Assembly (NCBI RefSeq): GCF_014174495.1
Contig: NZ_JACJHR010000079.1
Location: forward strand, 1-42,102
Source of the DNA: Amycolatopsis echigonensis
Lineage (GTDB): Bacteria; Actinomycetota; Actinomycetes; Mycobacteriales; Pseudonocardiaceae
Length of the DNA: 42,102 bases
Direction: 5' to 3'
Positions 6,969 through 14,830 of the stretch are shown here, in pieces (within the stretch, counting starts at the first letter, position 1; each line of letters opens with the position of its first letter). The translations under genes were made by a program, and so were the position numbers. The notes under the pieces are model-generated. The model was not told the DNA's origin, ran no database searches, and saw only the letters and a program-made list of their open reading frames with translations.

Positions 6969-7601
6969 CTACGCCAGCGTGCCGAGCCAGTTGCGCAGCA
7001 GCTGCGCCCCGGCGTCGCCGGACTTCTCCGGGTGGAACTGGGTCGCCCACAGCGGCCCGTTCTCGACCGCGGCGACGAAGTCCTCGCCGTGGTTCGCCCA
7101 GGTCACCTTGGGCTGCTGACCGGCGAGGCCGGAGTCCAGTTCCCACTTCCGCGCCGCGTACGAGTGCACGAAATAGAACCGTTCCTCCGGGTCGATCCCG
7201 GCGAACAGCCGCGAATCGGCGGGCGCGCGGACGGTGTTCCAGCCCATGTGCGGGAGCACGTCGGCGTGCAGGCGCTCGACGGTGCCCGGCCATTCCCCGG
7301 TGCCCTCGGTCTCCTCGCCGTGCTCGACGCCGCGCGAGAACAGGATCTGCATGCCGACGCAGATGCCCAGCACCGGACGTCCGCCGGCCAGCCGTTTGCC
7401 GATGATCCGGTGCCCGTGCACGCCCAGCAGCCCGCTCATGCACGCCGAGAACGCGCCGACGCCGGGCACCACGAGGCCGTCGGCTTCGAGCGCGGCATGC
7501 GGGTCGGCGGTGACCTCCACCTCGGCGCCCGCGCGCGCGACGGCGCGCTCGGCGGAGCGGAGGTTTCCGGAGCCGTAATCGAGGATCACCACACGAGACA
7601 C
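6969..7601 (-). CDS. hisH: Imidazole glycerol phosphate synthase glutaminase subunit HisH
   Basis: HisH hydrolyses glutamine and passes ammonia to HisF. The 210-residue class I glutamine amidotransferase has the nucleophile C81 in GICVGMQ and H190/E192 in ATQFHPEKSG, completing the triad. The oxyanion region VVPGVGAF is at residues 44-51. The start is a GTG at 7601 giving MSRVVILDYGSGNL, the conserved beginning. It is the first his gene of its block, followed by priA. The region upstream (7602-7722) holds no other minus-strand gene, so a promoter probably lies there, although no clear -35/-10 was identified. Confidence 0.96.
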   Translation of the reverse strand: MSRVVILDYGSGNLRSAERAVARAGAEVEVTADPHAALEADGLVVPGVGAFSACMSGLLGVHGHRIIGKRLAGGRPVLGICVGMQILFSRGVEHGEETEGTGEWPGTVERLHADVLPHMGWNTVRAPADSRLFAGIDPEERFYFVHSYAARKWELDSGLAGQQPKVTWANHGEDFVAAVENGPLWATQFHPEKSGDAGAQLLRNWLGTLA

Positions 7602-7722
7602 ACCCCGAGCCTAGTCCCCCGGAGAATTTCGTCCCGAGCCCGTTTCGTTCTCGCCCCGAACGGGTACCCACAGCGCTATGTGCGGGCGCAGTCGGCGCCC
7701 CCGGACCCGGAAAGAGGACGAA

Positions 7723-7908
7723 ATGTCCGAGTCCGATCTGCTGTGCCGGATGTTCCAAGCGTGGCGGGAAGACATCGACAGCGTGCCGTTCCCGGAGTTC
7801 AGGGAGCTCACCATCCCGCTGCAGAAGACCCGGGCGGAGATCGACCTCGCCCGCCGGTCGACCGCGCGCACGGCGAACCCCGTGCGGCGCGCCGACAGCG
7901 GCTGGTGA
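7723..7908 (+). CDS. Small hypothetical protein (61 aa)
   Basis: The sequence begins MSESDLLCRMFQAWREDI and is largely helical and charged, with no membrane segment and one cysteine. An AAAGAGG ribosome site ends just before AAATG, supporting this start over an upstream in-frame ATG at 7678. It lies alone on the plus strand between hisH and the split transketolase. The stop is 33 bases from the converging transketolase stop. The family was not recognised and no function can be given. Confidence 0.6.
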   Translation: MSESDLLCRMFQAWREDIDSVPFPEFRELTIPLQKTRAEIDLARRSTARTANPVRRADSGW

Positions 7909-7941
7909 GCCCGGGCGGTTGCCCGCTGCCGGGATTCCCCC

Positions 7942-8832
7942 TTATCCGGTGAAGAATTCCTTGAGCGACAACGCGATCGAACCCGCGTCGAGCCCGTGCA
8001 CGAGATCGTGGTCGGCGCGCGTGCCGTAGATCCGCACCTCGGCGTCCCGGCGGGTGCCGAGGTTCAGCAGCCGGTGCGGCCGGTCCGCGAGGGCGTCGGC
8101 GACGCAATGCGCGGAAGTTCCCCTGAGATACGGCTCCACCAGCGCCACATCAGCCACGTCCCGCACCGCGGCCCGCAGTCCCTCGGCGTCGAACGGGCGC
8201 ACCGTCGAGGTGTAGAGCACCGTCACGTCCATGCCCTCGGTCGCCTGCAGCACCCGGTCCAGCATCGGCCCGACCGCGATCACCACGCCGCGCGTGCCCT
8301 GCCGGATCGTCTGGAGCCCGACGCCCAAATGCGGGACGGAATTCGCCTGTGCGGACAGGCGCAGATACGTCCGGCTGTCCCCGGGCACCGAATCGAGCAG
8401 CAGCCGCCGCGCCTCCTCGGGATGGCCGGGAACGTGCACGTACCAGCCGGGCAGGGAATCGATCAGCGCGACGTCCCCGGGTGCCTGATGCGTGCGGCCC
8501 TCCATCGGCATGTCGTAGGAAGCGCCGTACGACACCAGCACCGCGCCGAGTTCCTGGTGGCTGAGGTCCAGCTTGATCTGTTCGAACGCGCGCTCCACGA
8601 GGAAGGCGTTGAAGGTGTGCACGATCGGCCGCAGCCCGGCGAGCGCGAGCCCGGCGCCGGTGCTCACGAGCAGCTGCTCGCGGATCCCGACGTTGATCAC
8701 CCGGTCCGGATGCCGTCGCGCGGCCGCGGCGAGCGACGCGGCCGAGATGTCGGCGAGGACGATCGCCACGTCCGGGTCGGTGTTGACGATTTCTTCGGCG
8801 GTGGCCAGGAAGGTTTCCCGCATGTTCGGCAT
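7942..8832 (-). CDS. Transketolase C-terminal (pyrimidine-binding plus C-) subunit
   Basis: This 296-residue protein is the second half of a split transketolase. The pyrimidine-binding domain is at ~1-165 (MRETFLATAEEIVNTDPDVAIVLADIS, VINVGIREQLLVSTGAGLALAG) and the transketolase C-terminal domain at ~175-290. The glutamate in GIREQ is the activating acid for thiamine diphosphate. It pairs with the N-terminal subunit encoded upstream, whose stop overlaps this ATG. Such split forms occur in actinobacteria and may serve pentose phosphate or specialised metabolism; the substrate is not known. The operon appears to be driven from the SoxR-flanked promoter at 9537-9567. Confidence 0.9.
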   Translation of the reverse strand: MPNMRETFLATAEEIVNTDPDVAIVLADISAASLAAAARRHPDRVINVGIREQLLVSTGAGLALAGLRPIVHTFNAFLVERAFEQIKLDLSHQELGAVLVSYGASYDMPMEGRTHQAPGDVALIDSLPGWYVHVPGHPEEARRLLLDSVPGDSRTYLRLSAQANSVPHLGVGLQTIRQGTRGVVIAVGPMLDRVLQATEGMDVTVLYTSTVRPFDAEGLRAAVRDVADVALVEPYLRGTSAHCVADALADRPHRLLNLGTRRDAEVRIYGTRADHDLVHGLDAGSIALSLKEFFTG

Positions 8833-9530
8833 CAGTGCGCGCCTTTCGGTTCCACGACGGCGACAACCGCGAGCGGCCGTCCGGGATGAGGGGCGGTGAA
8901 CGCGTCGTACAGCGCTTCGTGGTCGCGGCCGGAGACCGTGCGCACGGCCCAGCCTTCGATTTCGAAGCGGCGCGCGATGCCGCCGGGCCAGCCGTGCGTC
9001 GAGGACTGGTTGTCCACGACGACCGTGGTCAGCTTGTCGAGCCCGAGCCGCGCGGCGACGACGATCGCCTCGTGGTTGGAGCCCTCGTCGAGTTCGGCGT
9101 CGCCGACCAGCGTGACGATGCGCGAACTGAACCGGCGGGCGCGCAGGCCGAGCGGGGTGCCGACGGCGATCGGCAAGCCGTGTCCGAGCGAGCCGCTGGA
9201 GATTTCGACGCCGGGCGCGCGGACGCGGTCCGGATGATGGCCGAGCCGCGAACGCGCCGAACTCCAGTCGGCGAGTTCGTTCTCGTCCAGCCAGCCCTTC
9301 GCGACGAGCACCGCGTAGTACGCCATCGGCCCGTGGCCCTTGGACAGCAGGAACCGGTCGCGCCCAGGGCGGCGGGCGGTTTCCGGGCCGAGGTCGAGGA
9401 CGCGGTCGAACAGCACCCACAGGACGTCCACTGTGGACTCGGCGGCCGCGTGGTGTTTGTCGTCGCCGGTCATCAAGGAGATCAGCCGGGGCAACTCCGC
9501 GTAGCCCGGCTCTGAAGTCGTCGTGGTCAT
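8832..9530 (-). CDS. Transketolase N-terminal (thiamine diphosphate-binding) subunit
   Basis: The 232-residue protein is the thiamine-diphosphate-binding half: DRFLLSKGHGPMAYYAVL, SGSLGHGLPIAVG, and the cofactor/metal motif GDAELDEGSNHEA...VVVDNQ (GDA in place of the common GDG). The ATG at 9530 is preferred over an in-frame TTG at 9545. A -35/-10 pair with 19-bp spacing upstream would start RNA at about 9530, making a leaderless message, and no good ribosome site precedes either codon. Its stop overlaps the start of the C-terminal subunit. It is transcribed divergently from soxR, which suggests redox control. Confidence 0.88.
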   Translation of the reverse strand: MTTTTSEPGYAELPRLISLMTGDDKHHAAAESTVDVLWVLFDRVLDLGPETARRPGRDRFLLSKGHGPMAYYAVLVAKGWLDENELADWSSARSRLGHHPDRVRAPGVEISSGSLGHGLPIAVGTPLGLRARRFSSRIVTLVGDAELDEGSNHEAIVVAARLGLDKLTTVVVDNQSSTHGWPGGIARRFEIEGWAVRTVSGRDHEALYDAFTAPHPGRPLAVVAVVEPKGAH

Positions 9531-9536
9531 GATCCG

Positions 9537-9567
9537 ACCATGCAACCTCGACCAAACTGAAGGTCAA
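9537..9567 (-). promoter_or_regulatory. MerR-type promoter with SoxR-like operator for the transketolase operon
   Basis: On the minus strand TTGACC (9567-9562) and CATGGT (9542-9537) are separated by 19 bp, the stretched spacing used by MerR/SoxR-activated promoters. The spacer overlaps a 20-bp imperfect dyad at 9545-9564 (plus strand ACCTCGAC-CAAA-CTGAAGGT), in which each half matches 6 of 8 positions of the SoxR consensus ACCTCAAG/CTTGAGGT as I remember it. A start site seven bases after the -10 would fall on the transketolase ATG. On the plus strand TAACCT (9572-9577) would similarly give a leaderless soxR message. Confidence 0.6.
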
Positions 9568-9583
9568 GCGCTAACCTGAAGCA

Positions 9584-10045
9584 ATGACGAGGTTGGCGGA
9601 CAAGCTGAGCATCGGCCAGGTCGCGGAACGCAGCGGAGTTCCGCACACGGCATTGCGGTTCTACGAGGAGCGCGGCCTGATCACGTCCGAGCGCTCGGCG
9701 GGCAACCAGCGCCGCTACGCGCGTTCGGTGCTGCGGCGGATCGCGTTCATCCGCGCCGCGCAACGGGTCGGGCTGTCGCTGGAAGACATCAGTGCCGCAC
9801 TGGAGACGCTCCCCGCCGACCACGCGCCGACGAAGGCCGACTGGGCCCGGCTGTCACGCGAATGGCAGACCGAACTCGACGCCCGGATCGACGCGCTGCA
9901 GCGGCTGCGGGACCGGCTGACCGGCTGTGTCGGCTGCGGATGCCTGTCGCTGCGCAGCTGCGGCCTGTACAACGCGGACGACGAACTCGCCCGGTTCGGG
10001 CCCGGAGCCAGCAAGCTCCGCCCGGTTCTGGAGGGCGGGATCTGA
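9584..10045 (+). CDS. soxR: Redox-sensitive transcriptional regulator SoxR
   Basis: A 153-residue MerR-family regulator. The winged HTH is at ~8-50 (LSIGQVAERSGVPHTALRFYEERGLI), followed by a dimerisation helix. The [2Fe-2S] cluster motif C115-x2-C118-x-C120-x5-C126 (CVGCGCLSLRSC) is complete, so it should sense redox-active compounds or oxidants. In actinomycetes SoxR typically responds to endogenous redox-active metabolites rather than superoxide in general (family knowledge). It is divergent from the split transketolase, with a SoxR-like dyad between them. The next gene, kptA, follows after 46 bases on the same strand. Confidence 0.95.
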   Translation: MTRLADKLSIGQVAERSGVPHTALRFYEERGLITSERSAGNQRRYARSVLRRIAFIRAAQRVGLSLEDISAALETLPADHAPTKADWARLSREWQTELDARIDALQRLRDRLTGCVGCGCLSLRSCGLYNADDELARFGPGASKLRPVLEGGI

Positions 10046-10091
10046 ATTCCGTTGCGCGCCAGTGCTTCGGTGTGGGTTACTACGGGCAGCG

Positions 10092-10640
10092 ATGAACGAG
10101 AACGATCGAACCCGGGTATCCAAACGGCTCTCCCGGCATCTGCGCCACGACCCGGGCGGACTCGGCCTGACCCTCTCCCCCGGCGGCTGGGTCCCGGTCG
10201 CTGAACTGCTCGCGGCACTGGCCCGGAACAGGTTTCCGGTGAGCCGGGCGGAGCTGGACGAGGTCGTCGCGAATTGCGCCAAACAGCGGTTCGCCTTCGA
10301 CGAAACGGGGACGCTGATCCGCGCCAGCCAGGGGCACAGCGTCCGGGTGGACCTGGAACTGTCGGACGCGGTGCCGCCGGAAATCCTCTTCCACGGCACG
10401 GCGACGCGGTTCCTGCCGTCGATCTGGGCGGAGGGATTGCGGCCGATGAAACGGCACGCGGTGCATTTGTCCGCGACCCGGGAAACGGCGTGGAAGGTTG
10501 GCGCGCGGCATGGCAAACCGGTGGTGCTGACAGTGGCTTCTGGGGAAATGGCCGCGCGTGGGCACGTGTTTCAGGTGAGCGACAACGGGGTGTGGCTTAC
10601 TTCGGCGGTTCCGGCGGAGTTTCTGACGGTGCCCGCGTAG
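10092..10640 (+). CDS. kptA: RNA 2'-phosphotransferase KptA (Tpt1 family)
   Basis: The 182-residue protein carries the family features in order: KRLSRHLRHDP (residues ~8-18), a winged-helix part, RASQGHSV (~78-85), LFHGTATRF (~100-108) and HAVHLSATRETAW (~120-132). The conserved Arg-His-Arg-Arg set that binds NAD+ and the RNA 2'-phosphate can be placed on these motifs. In eukaryotes Tpt1 removes the splice-junction 2'-phosphate from tRNA using NAD+. The bacterial role is uncertain, as the tRNA-splicing pathway that creates the mark is absent. Start at the ATG at 10092. Confidence 0.94.
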   Translation: MNENDRTRVSKRLSRHLRHDPGGLGLTLSPGGWVPVAELLAALARNRFPVSRAELDEVVANCAKQRFAFDETGTLIRASQGHSVRVDLELSDAVPPEILFHGTATRFLPSIWAEGLRPMKRHAVHLSATRETAWKVGARHGKPVVLTVASGEMAARGHVFQVSDNGVWLTSAVPAEFLTVPA

Positions 10641-10675
10641 CGCATACTGAATCAGTCACGCCGAAGGAGATGGTC

Positions 10676-10894
10676 ATGCCCGATTACACAATCGTCCAGT
10701 GCAGCGAAGGCCACTATTTCTCCACGATCTGGCTCCCGTTGGTGTCGGTCAAGGCGATCCGGCTCGGCGACCGCCGGCTGCAGAGATGCCCGGTGTGCCG
10801 CCGTTTCCGCAGTGTCGTCCGGGTTTCCGCGGATCAGCTCACCACCGAGGAACGGCGCGCGGCCGAAGCGCGGAAGGACTCCCGGTTGCCGTAA
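10676..10894 (+). CDS. Small zinc-ribbon-like hypothetical protein (72 aa)
   Basis: The protein reads MPDYTIVQCSEGHYFSTIW at the start, with CPVCRRFRSVVRV in the middle. C9/H13 together with the CPVC pair (C43, C46) could form a zinc site. A GAAGGAG ribosome site lies six bases before the ATG at 10676; another ATG at 10670 is too close to it. The gene is on the plus strand after kptA (35-base gap) and converges with the methyltransferase gene. The specific family was not recognised. Confidence 0.75.
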   Translation: MPDYTIVQCSEGHYFSTIWLPLVSVKAIRLGDRRLQRCPVCRRFRSVVRVSADQLTTEERRAAEARKDSRLP

Positions 10895-10926
10895 TCAGCC
10901 GCGCCGGAAGGACGTTTCCGTCGTTT

Positions 10927-11742
10927 TCACCCTGTTTCTGCGACGCGGCACAGGATTTCTCCGTGCGGGATCGCGAACCAGCCGTCCGGGTCGGCGGCCC
11001 ACGCGCGCCACGCGTCGGAGATCCCCTGCAGGTCTTCGGCGGACGCGTGCCCGCCTGCCACGGCCTGCTCGGCGATTTTGGAATTCAGGATCCGATCCGC
11101 CCACATGCCGCCCCACCACGCGCGTTCCTCCGGCGTGGAATGACACCAGATGGAGGCGCTCGGCGTGACGTCGCGAGCACCGGCGGCATGCGCCCAGGCC
11201 AGCAACCGCCGTCCGGCGTCCGGCTCGGAGCCGTTGGCGTGCGCGACCGCGCGGTACACCTCCAGCCAGCGGTCCAGTCGCGAGTCCGCCGGCCACCAGA
11301 ACGCCGCGGCGTAGTCGGTGTCGCGGGCGGCGACAACGCCACCGGGCTGGGCCAGCGTCAGCATGCGCCGCAGCGCTTCCACCGGTTCGGTCAGGTGCAC
11401 CAGCACCTGGTGCGCGTGCACGACGTCGAATCGGCCCACCGGTGGCGCCGCGGTGATGTCGGCGCGCTCGAACCGGACGTTGGCCACCCCTTCCCTCCGC
11501 GCGTGCGCCCGTGCCTGCTCCAGAACGGCTTCCGACACGTCGATGCCGACGACCTCGCCCGGGGCCACCCGGCGGGCGAGGTCCACCGTGATCGTCCCGG
11601 GTCCGCAGCCGACGTCGAGCACACTGCGCCCGGGAAGCAGTTCCGGTGCGAGATAGGCGGCCGAATTGTCGACGGTGCGCCAAACCTGAGACCGCACAAC
11701 GCTTTCCGCGTGCCCCTGCCCGTAAGCGCTTTCCGAAGACAT
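10927..11742 (-). CDS. Class I SAM-dependent methyltransferase
   Basis: The 271-residue protein has motif I VLDVGCGPGTITVDLA at residues ~41-56, the acidic end of strand beta-2 in VVGIDVSEAVLEQA, the FERADIT segment, and VVHAHQVLVHL with LAQPGGVVAARD after it. This is the methyltransf_11/UbiE-like layout. The C-terminal ~120 residues are Trp-rich (WWPADSRLDRWLEVYR, ERAWWGGMWADRI) and probably form the substrate lid. The methyl acceptor is not known. It stands alone on the minus strand, downstream of tetR with a 70-base gap, and may be read from its own promoter. Confidence 0.9.
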   Translation of the reverse strand: MSSESAYGQGHAESVVRSQVWRTVDNSAAYLAPELLPGRSVLDVGCGPGTITVDLARRVAPGEVVGIDVSEAVLEQARAHARREGVANVRFERADITAAPPVGRFDVVHAHQVLVHLTEPVEALRRMLTLAQPGGVVAARDTDYAAAFWWPADSRLDRWLEVYRAVAHANGSEPDAGRRLLAWAHAAGARDVTPSASIWCHSTPEERAWWGGMWADRILNSKIAEQAVAGGHASAEDLQGISDAWRAWAADPDGWFAIPHGEILCRVAETG

Positions 11743-11812
11743 AGTTCGAGGCTAAGAGAATGTTCCCAAATACTGCAACAGAGTTCTCGCCAAGTGAAAA
11801 TCTAGGGGGTGG

Positions 11813-12388
11813 TCAGCAAACCCGGCGACGCGGCCTGCCGAGCAGCCGCCTGCCCACCCCGATCAGCTCCTGGCGCAGGGTCTCGTCGTCCACCTCGGCC
11901 AGATCGGGCGACCCGCCCGCCATCGCGATGCCGGTGAACGCCACGATCGCCGCGACACGGCCGGTCACATCCGGCTCCGGCCCGGCCACGATCGTGATCA
12001 GCGCCTGCTTGACCCCTTCGACGCCGTGCCTCGATTTCGCGAGCGCGGCGTCGATGCCCGGGTCGCTGGAGAACAGCGCGACCAGCACGCGGTGCCGCAC
12101 CACGAGATCGACGAAACCGTCCAGCAGATGGTCCACGCGCGCACCGTGCCGCCGGTGCTTCGCGGCCTCGACGACCAGTTCGTCCAGTTCCCGGATGCCC
12201 GGCTCCGCGACTGCCTCGGTGATCTCCGCCTTCGTCTTGAAGTGGTAGTACACCGCGGCCTTGGTGACGCCCAGCTCGTCGGCGATCATCTGCAGCGACG
12301 TGCCCTCCACGCCGTGCTCCGCGAACAGCCGCAGCGCAGTGGCGAGCAGCCTGGTCCGCGTGTCCGCGACCGGTTCGACGGTCGTCAT
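11813..12388 (-). CDS. TetR family transcriptional repressor
   Basis: A 191-residue protein with the N-terminal HTH at ~25-55 (TSLQMIADELGVTKAAVYYHFKTKAEI), characteristic of TetR regulators, and a helical ligand-binding domain without recognisable identity. It is divergent from the MMPL exporter gene. The 194-base intergenic region contains four regularly spaced 16-bp palindromes, which strongly suggests that this protein represses itself and the exporter and is released by an exported ligand. The methyltransferase downstream may or may not share the transcript. Confidence 0.93.
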   Translation of the reverse strand: MTTVEPVADTRTRLLATALRLFAEHGVEGTSLQMIADELGVTKAAVYYHFKTKAEITEAVAEPGIRELDELVVEAAKHRRHGARVDHLLDGFVDLVVRHRVLVALFSSDPGIDAALAKSRHGVEGVKQALITIVAGPEPDVTGRVAAIVAFTGIAMAGGSPDLAEVDDETLRQELIGVGRRLLGRPRRRVC

Positions 12389-12438
12389 CGCGCCCTCCTC
12401 GTCAAGCGGAGTGCGCTGCTCCGCAGCACGTCATGGTA

Positions 12439-12523
12439 CTAGCCGCATAACTAGCCCGACACTTGCCGTGCGGCTAGTCACATCCTAGCCGATCGGCTTG
12501 GAAGATCCTTGCCGAACGGCTAG
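12439..12523. promoter_or_regulatory. Array of four 16-bp palindromes, probable TetR operators
   Basis: Sites at 12439-12454 (CTAGCCGCATAACTAG, right arm degenerate), 12462-12477 (CTTGCCGTGCGGCTAG), 12485-12500 (CTAGCCGATCGGCTTG) and 12508-12523 (CTTGCCGAACGGCTAG). The consensus is CTWGCCG-NN-CGGCWAG. All four centres are exactly 23 bp apart. The array ends 59 bases before the MMPL start and begins 50 bases before the TetR start, so it covers the divergent promoter region. Confidence 0.85.
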
Positions 12524-12582
12524 CTTCGAAAGGGCGATTCCAGTGCGGAGAGCCCGCTTCGGGCGCGAAACGGAGACGACTC

Positions 12583-14766
12583 GTGGCACCCTTTCTGTAC
12601 CGGCTCGGCAGGCTGTCGTTCCGCCGCCGGGCCCTCGTGGCGGCGGTCTGGGCGCTTGTCCTCGCGGCATTGGGCGCGGGCGCGCTCACGCTGTCGGGCA
12701 AGCTGTCCGATTCGGTGACCATTCCCGGCACCGAATCCCAGCAGGCGATCGACCGGCTGGCCGAGCACTTCCCGCAGGCCGCGGCGGGCGGCGGCACCGC
12801 GCGCGTGGCGATCGCCGCGCCGGACGGGCAGAAGGTCACCGATCCGGCGGGCCGGGCGGCCGTCGAGTCCGTGGTGGGCAAGCTGAAGTCCGCGCCGAAG
12901 GTGGCCGCGGTCGTCGACCCGTTCCAGGCGAAATCGGTCTCCCCCGACGGCGGGGTCGCGCTCGCGCAGGTGAGCTACCAGGTCAAGGGCTTCGAGCTGT
13001 CCGATTCCGACCGCGCGGCGCTGCTCGCCACCGGCGACCACGCGAAGCAGCTGGGCTATCAGGTCGAGTACGGCGGCGACGCGGTGCAGGGCATTCCGGC
13101 GACCGGGGCCACCGAAGGGCTCGGCGTCGCGGTCGCGGCGGTCGTGCTCATCATTACTTTCGGCTCGCTGCTGGCGGCCGGCATCCCGTTGCTCACCGCG
13201 TTGATCGGGGTCGGCGTCGGGATGGCGGGCATCATGCTGGCGTCGGGTTCGCTGGAGCTGAACTCCAACACCCCGGTGCTGGCGTTGATGATCGGGCTCG
13301 CGGTGGGCATCGACTACGCGCTCTTCATCGTCTCCCGTTACCGGCACGAACTAGCCGAGGGCCGCGAGCCGGAGGAAGCCGCCGGTCGGGCGGTGGGCAC
13401 GGCAGGCTCCGCCGTGGTGTTCGCCGGACTGACCGTGATCATCGCGCTCGCCGGACTGACTGTGGTCGGCATTCCGTTCCTCGGCCAGATGGGCATCGCC
13501 GCCGCGGCGACGGTCGTGATCGCCGTGCTGATCGCGCTGACGTTGCTGCCCGCGGTGCTCGGCTTCGCCGGCGCCCGCGTCGCCAGCACCAAGATCCGGG
13601 TGCGCCGCCGCACCGAAGGCCCGTCGCACGGTGAACGCTGGGCGCGTTTCGTTGCGCGGCACCGGGTTCCGGTCTTGCTGACCGCGCTCGTCGGACTGGC
13701 CGTGGTCGCGATTCCGGCGCTGAGCATGCAGCTCGGCCTGCCCAACGACTCGACTGCCGCGCCGGACACCACCCAGCGCAAGGCGTACGACCTGGTCAGC
13801 AAGGGCTTCGGCGAGGGCGCGAACGGACCGCTGCTGGTCGTCGTCGACACCGGCCCGAACCACAACCCGGCCGCCTTGAAGCAGGCCGCCGCCGACATCG
13901 GCAAGCTGCCGGACGTCGCCGCGGTGACGCCGCCGAAGGTCAACCCGGCCGGGGACACCGCGCTGCTCACGGTGATCCCGAAGAGCGGCCCGAGCAGCAC
14001 GCAGACCGAGGACCTCGTGTCCGCGATCCGCGCGCAATCCGCGCCGCTGGCCGAAAACACCGGCGGCAGCCTCGCGGTGACCGGCCAGACCGCGGCCAAC
14101 ATCGACGTGTCCCAGAAGCTGTCCGATGCGATGCTGCCCTATCTTGCGCTGATCGTCGGGCTGGCGTTCTTGTTGCTGATGCTGGTGTTCCGGTCGGTCG
14201 TGGTGCCGCTGAAGGCGACACTGGGCTTCCTCGGCTCGGTGGTCGCGACGTTCGGCGCGGTGGTCGCGGTGTTCCAGTGGGGCTGGCTCACCGATCTGCT
14301 CGGCGTCGCCTCGACCGGCCCGATCATGAGCATGCTGCCGATCCTGCTGATCGGCGTCCTGTTCGGGCTCGCGATGGACTACCAGGTGTTCCTGGTGACC
14401 CGGATGCGCGAGGAGCACGTGCACGGAGCCGAACCGCAGGAGGCGATGGTGACCGGGTTCCGGCACGGGTCGCGGGTCGTCGTGGCGGCCGCGCTGATCA
14501 TGATCTCGGTGTTCGCCGGGTTCGTGCTGGCCGAATCGACGCTGATCCAGTCGATCGGGTTCGCGCTGGCCTTCGGTGTGCTGGTGGACGCGTTCGTGAT
14601 CCGGATGACCATCGTGCCCGCGGTGATGTCGCTGCTCGGCCGCGGCGCGTGGTGGCTGCCGAAGTGGCTCGACCGGATCCTGCCGAACGTGGACGTCGAG
14701 GGCGAGGGCCTCGTCCGCGAACTCGGCGCCCCCGGCGACGACGAACGCGAACTGACGCGGGTCTGA
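12583..14766 (+). CDS. MMPL family RND exporter
   Basis: This 727-residue protein has two similar halves, each with a first membrane helix, a large periplasm-facing loop and a cluster of five more helices. The first half shows LVAAVWALVLAALGAGAL (residues 18-35) and the cluster from about 177 (GVAVAAVVLIITFGSLL), with GLAVGIDYALFIVSRYRHEL at ~243-262. The second half shows GVLFGLAMDYQVFLVTRMREEH at ~589-610. The GxxxDY motifs with Asp in the membrane are the proton-relay sites. It likely exports a lipid or a hydrophobic compound. It is divergent from TetR across four palindromes. A GTG start is used. Confidence 0.94.
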   Translation: MAPFLYRLGRLSFRRRALVAAVWALVLAALGAGALTLSGKLSDSVTIPGTESQQAIDRLAEHFPQAAAGGGTARVAIAAPDGQKVTDPAGRAAVESVVGKLKSAPKVAAVVDPFQAKSVSPDGGVALAQVSYQVKGFELSDSDRAALLATGDHAKQLGYQVEYGGDAVQGIPATGATEGLGVAVAAVVLIITFGSLLAAGIPLLTALIGVGVGMAGIMLASGSLELNSNTPVLALMIGLAVGIDYALFIVSRYRHELAEGREPEEAAGRAVGTAGSAVVFAGLTVIIALAGLTVVGIPFLGQMGIAAAATVVIAVLIALTLLPAVLGFAGARVASTKIRVRRRTEGPSHGERWARFVARHRVPVLLTALVGLAVVAIPALSMQLGLPNDSTAAPDTTQRKAYDLVSKGFGEGANGPLLVVVDTGPNHNPAALKQAAADIGKLPDVAAVTPPKVNPAGDTALLTVIPKSGPSSTQTEDLVSAIRAQSAPLAENTGGSLAVTGQTAANIDVSQKLSDAMLPYLALIVGLAFLLLMLVFRSVVVPLKATLGFLGSVVATFGAVVAVFQWGWLTDLLGVASTGPIMSMLPILLIGVLFGLAMDYQVFLVTRMREEHVHGAEPQEAMVTGFRHGSRVVVAAALIMISVFAGFVLAESTLIQSIGFALAFGVLVDAFVIRMTIVPAVMSLLGRGAWWLPKWLDRILPNVDVEGEGLVRELGAPGDDERELTRV

Positions 14767-14830
14767 CTTCTGCCGGTTTTTGTCGGTGGTGGTTCGTATC
14801 GTGGTCTCATCAGCGAACCGAGGGGGCTTG

